DNA from: Blautia sp.
Lineage (GTDB): Bacteria; Bacillota; Clostridia; Lachnospirales; Lachnospiraceae
DNA length: 18,001 nucleotides
Reading direction: 5' to 3'
Assembly: GCA_030841965.1 (NCBI GenBank)
Contig: JAUUSJ010000080.1
Span: 1 to 18,001 of the forward strand
Under the pieces are notes generated by a model. That model did no database searches, was not told the origin of the DNA, and saw only the letters and a program-made list of their open reading frames with translations. Shown here in pieces: positions 13,029-18,001 of the stretch. How positions within the stretch are numbered: the stretch's first letter is position 1; each line of letters begins with the position of its first letter. Both the position numbers and the translations under genes were made by a program.

Positions 13029-15386
13029 ATGGATATTGAAAATATTACCAGCTACGTACTTAGCTGTCGTCAGATAAAACTCTCCAAACCACAGGTATTA
13101 CAATCTTTGCATTTTCATCTGATTGCCGTACTAGACGGACAAATGACTGGTACTTATAAAAATATTTCTATTTCGGCAACCTGCTATCAATTTACAGGGA
13201 CTTTCCCTGTCTATTTTGACGGCAAAAACTGCACCGCCATTCATTTCGTATTAAAACCAGAATTTTTGCTAGATTTTCTAAAGGATTCCTATTTTTTTAC
13301 AAGAGATGAAATTACGCTATCACCAGAAGCCAATACGCAATTATGTCAGGCAATCTATCACTATGCCTCTTTGGAATTTTCTTCTGAGACAACTGCGACC
13401 TTCTCTAAGGCATCCATCCTATATGAAATATTACAAATATTAAAAGATAATTCTCCAACTGCGACGATTCACTCAAATCCACCTACTGCCTCGAAGAAAC
13501 TCTTCCTTGCGATTCATTCCTATATAGAAGAATATTCTTCCTCTCATATCACCCAGGTTGACACTGCAAAACGATTTCAAATCACACCGCAATATTTATC
13601 TCGAATTATGAATCTTTATACTGGAAAAACATTTCGGAAATATTTGACAAACTTGCGAACAAAGAGGGCAAATGATTATCTCCTATATACATCATTATCG
13701 CAGAAAAATATCAGTGAGAAAACCGGTCTGCCTTTGGACTCTCCATTCTTTCAGACAGTATCGAGGAAAAACCAAGACGTATCCAACTTAAATTTTAACT
13801 TGGGAACAGTCATCCATTCACCAGAACGAAAATTCACACCAGTTCCTATGATTCCTACTTCAAAAAAAGAAGCCCCTACCGAATCATATTATCTTTCCTT
13901 TGATATGAATAAAAAGAAACCACTGCCAATCTTTTGGAATAAATTAATCAACCTAGGATATGCGCCGGAATTAGGGACTCTCCGAATAGAACAAGAACTC
14001 AAACTTCTTCAAGAAAAAATCGGCTTTACTTACGGACGTATCTGCAGAATAAAAGACCTAATCCAAGAACATAGTGTCGATAACCATAAATTATATAATT
14101 ATACTGCTGTATTTTCTCTCTTGGACGTCGTAATACAAAATGGTCTTTATCCCTTCCTTGAGCTTGGCAATAAAGTTTTTCTGATTCAACCGACAGCAAC
14201 CAACTCGCTTATTTTGGATGAACGTATTGATTCTCGTCAATATTACGACGAACTTTTATATCTGCTTCCTAACTTTCTCCGCTCTTGTATCAACCGATAT
14301 GGTCAGGAATGTTTTGATAAATGGATGTTTGAAATTAGTTATACCTTTACGGACCCAGAAGAGACTACAAACTTTCTCTTTCCAAATTTTGTGGAATATT
14401 TTCAAAAAATATACTCTATTATTCGCTCCTACTCGCCTCACTGTAAAATCGGTGGTCCAGGATTTAATGACTGGGAGAGTAATGATGTACTACATAATTA
14501 CTTAAATATTTTTAAAGAGCAAAAAAATATTCCTGATTTCTTTTCCGCATATCTATACTCCATCAATAAACGTGGAGGCAACGAATATGTGATATGCGAT
14601 GATGCCAATATTATAAAAAAACGTCTTCAGATATTTCAGGCGGAAGTAGCCAAGCTATATCCTGGAAAGAAAATCTGGATTACTGAATTTAATTCCAATC
14701 TTTCTTCCAGAAATTACTTAAATGACCTTAGCTATCAGGCAACTTTTTTGGTAAAAACTTTTTTGAATTCACTCCATTCTGGGATAGAGGCAATAGGCTA
14801 TTATTTACTATCCGACGCACCTCTACGCTACTCAGATACATTAGAATTTTTGTTTGGAGGATGGGGACTTTTTACGGATACTCATATTCCAAAAGCATCC
14901 TACTATGCTCTTCGTATCCTATCCCTGCTTGGAAATTATCTGATAAAATCTACTGAGAAATATATACTCACAGAAAACTCCAACGGTAGTTTCCAGATTT
15001 TAATAAACCATTATGCACATCCTGCTCCGAAATATCTTGATGAAAACATAAAAAAAGAAGATATTCTCACGGGAAACGAGCAATTATTTCAGTCCATCCC
15101 AAATAGGCAGTATCATTTTCAGTTTTTCCATATTCCTTCTGGAAAATATCTGATAAAAGAATACCGTATTTCTGAAAAGATAAGCAATTTATTTTATGAA
15201 TGGGAAAAAATAGGTTTTCTCAATCCTACGAGACAATGGGAATTAGAAGATTTATATCGGCTATCCACATTATCACCAAAACTATCCGTTCAATCGGTAG
15301 AGGAGAATAAACCTCTTATCCTAGAATGCGAACAAAATACCCCCGAAGTTTGTTTATACCTGATTGAACAATATTCTACATTTTAA
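13029..15386 (+). CDS. AraC-type regulator fused to GH39-like domain (1)
   Basis: This 785-residue protein joins an N-terminal cupin-like segment (about 1-90), an AraC-type DNA-binding region (about 155-255) and a long C-terminal domain (about 285-710) resembling GH39 beta-xylosidases. The first helix-turn-helix is clear (AKRFQITPQYLSRIMNLYTGKT-like, beginning 180); the second is degenerate, with TGLPLDSPFF where a GF..xxYF pattern is expected and no P..YR ending. In the GH39 part, GGPGF at 475-479 and ITEFNS around Glu553 (nucleophile position) are kept. The acid/base motif W.FEVWNEP reads WMFEISYTF, with Thr439 replacing Glu. It is therefore unlikely to hydrolyse glycosides and probably senses a ligand. 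It is divergent from the catabolic operon. RBS GAAAGGA lies upstream of the start. Confidence 0.88.
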   Translation: MDIENITSYVLSCRQIKLSKPQVLQSLHFHLIAVLDGQMTGTYKNISISATCYQFTGTFPVYFDGKNCTAIHFVLKPEFLLDFLKDSYFFTRDEITLSPEANTQLCQAIYHYASLEFSSETTATFSKASILYEILQILKDNSPTATIHSNPPTASKKLFLAIHSYIEEYSSSHITQVDTAKRFQITPQYLSRIMNLYTGKTFRKYLTNLRTKRANDYLLYTSLSQKNISEKTGLPLDSPFFQTVSRKNQDVSNLNFNLGTVIHSPERKFTPVPMIPTSKKEAPTESYYLSFDMNKKKPLPIFWNKLINLGYAPELGTLRIEQELKLLQEKIGFTYGRICRIKDLIQEHSVDNHKLYNYTAVFSLLDVVIQNGLYPFLELGNKVFLIQPTATNSLILDERIDSRQYYDELLYLLPNFLRSCINRYGQECFDKWMFEISYTFTDPEETTNFLFPNFVEYFQKIYSIIRSYSPHCKIGGPGFNDWESNDVLHNYLNIFKEQKNIPDFFSAYLYSINKRGGNEYVICDDANIIKKRLQIFQAEVAKLYPGKKIWITEFNSNLSSRNYLNDLSYQATFLVKTFLNSLHSGIEAIGYYLLSDAPLRYSDTLEFLFGGWGLFTDTHIPKASYYALRILSLLGNYLIKSTEKYILTENSNGSFQILINHYAHPAPKYLDENIKKEDILTGNEQLFQSIPNRQYHFQFFHIPSGKYLIKEYRISEKISNLFYEWEKIGFLNPTRQWELEDLYRLSTLSPKLSVQSVEENKPLILECEQNTPEVCLYLIEQYSTF

Positions 15387-15399
15387 GGAGATATTTTTT

Positions 15400-17799
15400 A
15401 TGAATAACCAAATAGATTCACCAATTTTATTTTTAAAAAAATATACCGTGTCAAAATCATCGACGATACAATCGGATTCCTTTGATTTTATCTATGTATT
15501 ATCTGGGGAAATTTCACTTGATACTTTTCACAAAACTGGAATCTATTCTTTCGGCGATATATGTTTATTAAATCCCAGACAAACTTATACCTTATCTTCC
15601 CAAAAGAATAATAGCATCTTACATATGGGAATTACGTCTAAGTTTTTTTATGAACATTTATCTGAGCATTATTTTTTGTCTTGCGACTCTGTCTTGGAGC
15701 CAGGGAAGGACTATACACAAATTAAAAATCTCCTTATCTCCATCGCTGCCAAATATGCCGAAAACTCCAGTCAAAATGCACTTAGCATCTGTGGTCTTCT
15801 TCTTCTTTTGCTGGATGAATTGAAAAAAAATAGTCACAGTTTGATAGATAAAGACCAGCTTTCGCATATTCCGGATAAATATCATGACAGGGCGATGCAG
15901 ATTATAGAATATATCAACCTACATTATTATGAGCCGATATCCCTTTTGACACTCGCAGATACCCTGTTTTTATCTCCTCAGTATGTCTCCTCGTTCATGA
16001 AAAAACATATGAACTGTTCTTTCAAAAAAATGCTTAACGAGAAAAGATTATTTCACGCAGAACAGAGTTTGCGTTTCACCAATTTATCTATAACAGAGAT
16101 TGCTATCCAAAATGGATTTGCAAATACAAATACATTTTATAAAAATTTTTATGCTGCTTACCACCAATCTCCACAGGAATATCGGAAAAATCATTCCAGT
16201 GCCCCCAAACCCACCGATACCCGTGCCGAATTTCTGACAAATGCTACAGCTGATACTGCTATCTTGACACAGCCTCAATCTGTTATCGTTGATATGCATC
16301 AGTCAGAAACTACCCAAAAAAACATTTGTACTATCATCAATATCGGGAAAATACATAACCTGCTTTTTCAAAAATATCAAGAAGCCCTCCTTTTTAGCTG
16401 CCATCGCTTTGGATTTCGCTATATACGGGTGCAAGAGCTTATTAGTAACTCTTTTATTCCCCGCGTGCTTCCCGACTATGAATATTTTTTTCAAAATGTA
16501 AATATCGTCATTACGTTTCTTTACCAAAATGATTTCATTCCCTTCGTGGAATTATCACAGCGCTATGAGGCGTCCCGCTCTCCTTGGTCCATTCCTGACG
16601 CAACCTTAAGAAGCGAACGATTTTTTCAACTTTTTGAAAACTTTCTTTCCTACTGTGCAGCGCACTGGCCTGCCGACTGGCTATCTCAATGGAAATTTGA
16701 ATTATGGTTTTCGCCGAGAGATAATTTTAAAAAATATGCATCTGACATAAAGCGAATCAGAGAGCTCTTAAATCATTATCTCCCTGGTTCTAGTATAGGA
16801 GGTCCTGGGTTTGACTACTGCTTCTCAACCTATGCATTAGAAGAGCTACTTTCCTCATTATCTCTTCAAAAGGTCGATTTGGATTTTATTTCTATTTACT
16901 TGAACTATTTTACTTGTGATAGGGATATTTTACAGATTAGTACGGATAAAAATATTTTGCAAAAACGCTGTAAAGATGCAAAAGCAATCATTCAAAAATA
17001 CTATCCGAATCTACCTCTATATGCTACCAAATGGACTTCTGCGTATATACCAGATTTGCCGATTTCCCAGTCGAGGTTTCAGGCAACTTTTATTTGTAAA
17101 AGTATTTTAGAACTCCAAGATATTTGTGATTTACTTGGATATTGGCTCTTTATGGATGATTTTTCAACGAAAACAAAAAATACTGCCGGCTACGATTACT
17201 GGAGTCAGGGACTTTTCAGTACTAATTTCATAAAATCTCCTGCCTTTTATGCTTTTGATATGATAACCAGAAAAGGAGATAAAATTATCTGCCGTGGCTC
17301 CAATTATTTGATTACGCAAAAATCACAGGGACATTATCAGGCAATTGCTTTTAACTATGCACATTTTAATGCTTTTCACACTGGTATCACGGAGCAAAAT
17401 TATAATTTTGAAAATATATATGATATTTTTGAGACGACATCTGATATCAATATTAATATCAAACTCTGTGGAATGCCATCTGGTTTCTACCGTATTACTC
17501 GACATCTTTTGGATAGCTATCATGGGAGTTATCTGGATATTTTAATAGGGGAGTATATGCATAGCAATATTGAGCGCAGCGAATTTCTCCAGTATGCTTG
17601 GGAGCCTTTTGATATTCAAAATAGTTATTGTCTGGAAGCTTGTATTCCGGAAGAGAGAATTATATATATTTCTATAGAAAATACGCTGACATTACCATCT
17701 ATCATTCCTGTTCACTGCATCTGTACATGGGATATTCAAAAACTATCTTCTGAATATGATGATAGGGGGGAGATTGACTTGATTGTTATAAGGGGGTAG
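15400..17799 (+). CDS. AraC-type regulator fused to degenerate GH39-like domain (2)
   Basis: This 799-residue protein has a cupin-type N-terminal sensor (about 25-85, with IYVLSGEISL and SFGDICLLNP), a canonical AraC domain (about 162-265, with both helix-turn-helix motifs and the SPQEYRK ending), and a GH39-like C-terminal domain (about 305-720). GGPGFDY (467-473) is kept, but the acid/base motif reads WKFELWFSP with Ser438 for Glu, and the nucleophile motif reads ATKWTS with Lys544 for Glu. Both catalytic residues are thus missing. The frame is open to 15364, but ATG at 15400 has AAGGAG nine bases upstream, overlapping the stop of the first regulator at 15384-15386. The two are probably co-transcribed relatives. 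It likely binds DNA in the divergent region and senses a sugar or glycoside; that is inference. Confidence 0.9.
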   Translation: MNNQIDSPILFLKKYTVSKSSTIQSDSFDFIYVLSGEISLDTFHKTGIYSFGDICLLNPRQTYTLSSQKNNSILHMGITSKFFYEHLSEHYFLSCDSVLEPGKDYTQIKNLLISIAAKYAENSSQNALSICGLLLLLLDELKKNSHSLIDKDQLSHIPDKYHDRAMQIIEYINLHYYEPISLLTLADTLFLSPQYVSSFMKKHMNCSFKKMLNEKRLFHAEQSLRFTNLSITEIAIQNGFANTNTFYKNFYAAYHQSPQEYRKNHSSAPKPTDTRAEFLTNATADTAILTQPQSVIVDMHQSETTQKNICTIINIGKIHNLLFQKYQEALLFSCHRFGFRYIRVQELISNSFIPRVLPDYEYFFQNVNIVITFLYQNDFIPFVELSQRYEASRSPWSIPDATLRSERFFQLFENFLSYCAAHWPADWLSQWKFELWFSPRDNFKKYASDIKRIRELLNHYLPGSSIGGPGFDYCFSTYALEELLSSLSLQKVDLDFISIYLNYFTCDRDILQISTDKNILQKRCKDAKAIIQKYYPNLPLYATKWTSAYIPDLPISQSRFQATFICKSILELQDICDLLGYWLFMDDFSTKTKNTAGYDYWSQGLFSTNFIKSPAFYAFDMITRKGDKIICRGSNYLITQKSQGHYQAIAFNYAHFNAFHTGITEQNYNFENIYDIFETTSDININIKLCGMPSGFYRITRHLLDSYHGSYLDILIGEYMHSNIERSEFLQYAWEPFDIQNSYCLEACIPEERIIYISIENTLTLPSIIPVHCICTWDIQKLSSEYDDRGEIDLIVIRG

Positions 17800-17818
17800 T
17801 GGTTATATAGAGGCTTGG

Positions 17819-17853
17819 GGGCAGACGCGAAAATGTTGGAGGGCAGACGCGAA
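17819..17853. repeat. Short direct repeat in the right-end repeat tail
   Basis: gggcagacgcgaa occurs at 17819-17831 and 17841-17853, a 22-bp period. Read on the minus strand it is the CT-rich tail that follows the conserved core of the right-hand inverted repeat, comparable with the 20-bp array at 84-183. Confidence 0.7.
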
Positions 17854-18001
17854 GAGAGGTAGGAGATATGTCCTCTAAAAACACGTTCGTTCCCACGGTT
17901 TTTCGACATACGCTGATTTTTGCCGTTTCCCGCAAACTCGCGCCTTTGGCGCTCAAACAGTGCTCCAGCGGCAAAGCAATGTCATTTAGTTAAGATTGAA
18001 G
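17840..18001 (-). repeat. Right copy of inverted intergenic repeat
   Basis: The reverse complement of 17868-17933 closely matches 1-70. This copy shows more of the element: beyond 17933 it continues to the window edge with a small perfect hairpin GCGCC (17940-17944)/GGCGC (17948-17952). A 62-codon open frame on the minus strand (17786-17974) crosses it but has no convincing start or coding character and overlaps the end of the regulator gene. The element probably extends beyond the window. No transposase is seen in either copy. Confidence 0.8.

Noticed and set aside
13029..17799. Reading the two large proteins as active GH39 xylosidases
   Set aside because: Acid/base Glu is absent in both and the nucleophile Glu is absent in the second; neither has a signal peptide, and AraC domains precede the fold.
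1..18001. tRNA, rRNA, phage genes, transposase or toxin-antitoxin genes
   Set aside because: None was recognised on either strand; all long gaps are accounted for by repeats, hairpins and promoter-like AT-rich tracts.

Overview
The window looks like a chromosomal segment from a low-GC anaerobic Firmicute, most likely a gut Lachnospiraceae (Dorea/Blautia-like). The evidence is the AT-rich coding style, strong AGGAGG-type ribosome binding sites, a split MacA/MacB-type exporter, a GPH sugar symporter and AraC regulators fused to GH39-like domains. Species cannot be assigned from sequence alone. Every identity below comes from reading motifs and family resemblance; no search was run.

Layout. (1) 1-277: a repeat-rich non-coding end. 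(2) 278-4256, minus strand: a three-gene operon read leftward, with an HlyD/MacA-type adaptor carrying a very large Ser/Gly-rich insert, a LolD/MacB-type ATPase and a MacB/FtsX-type permease, joined by 4-bp overlaps. (3) 4257-4750: a divergent intergenic region holding a ~210-bp MITE-like structured repeat and a good extended -10 promoter. (4) 4751-6479, plus strand: an OmpR-type response regulator and a short-loop histidine kinase, overlapping by 8 bp, probably the controller of the exporter. (5) 6480-6611: hairpins between convergent operons, related to the repeat at 4498. (6) 6612-12644, minus strand: a six-gene catabolic operon. (7) 12645-13028: the divergent control region. (8) 13029-17799, plus strand: two adjacent AraC/GH39-like regulators. 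(9) 17800-18001: a repeat inverted relative to the left end of the window.

The most interesting part is region 6. Reading in transcription order it encodes a GPH-type symporter, a Gfo/Idh/MocA oxidoreductase (DgpA-like), a 130-residue DUF6379 protein (the beta subunit family of C-glycoside deglycosidase, DgpB-like), an AP2-type TIM-barrel protein (the alpha subunit family, DgpC-like), a second TIM-barrel isomerase/epimerase and a second Gfo/Idh/MocA oxidoreductase. This set matches the known gut-bacterial route for breaking the C-C bond of C-glucosides such as puerarin: import, oxidation of the sugar at C3, elimination of the aglycone by a metal-dependent alpha/beta complex, then recycling of the 3-oxo-sugar. 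The substrate here is inferred, not shown.

The two divergent regulators carry GH39-like C-terminal domains whose catalytic positions are eroded: one lacks the acid/base Glu, the other lacks both Glu residues. They look like pseudo-glycosidase sensors that may recognise the glycoside or sugar and switch on the operon.
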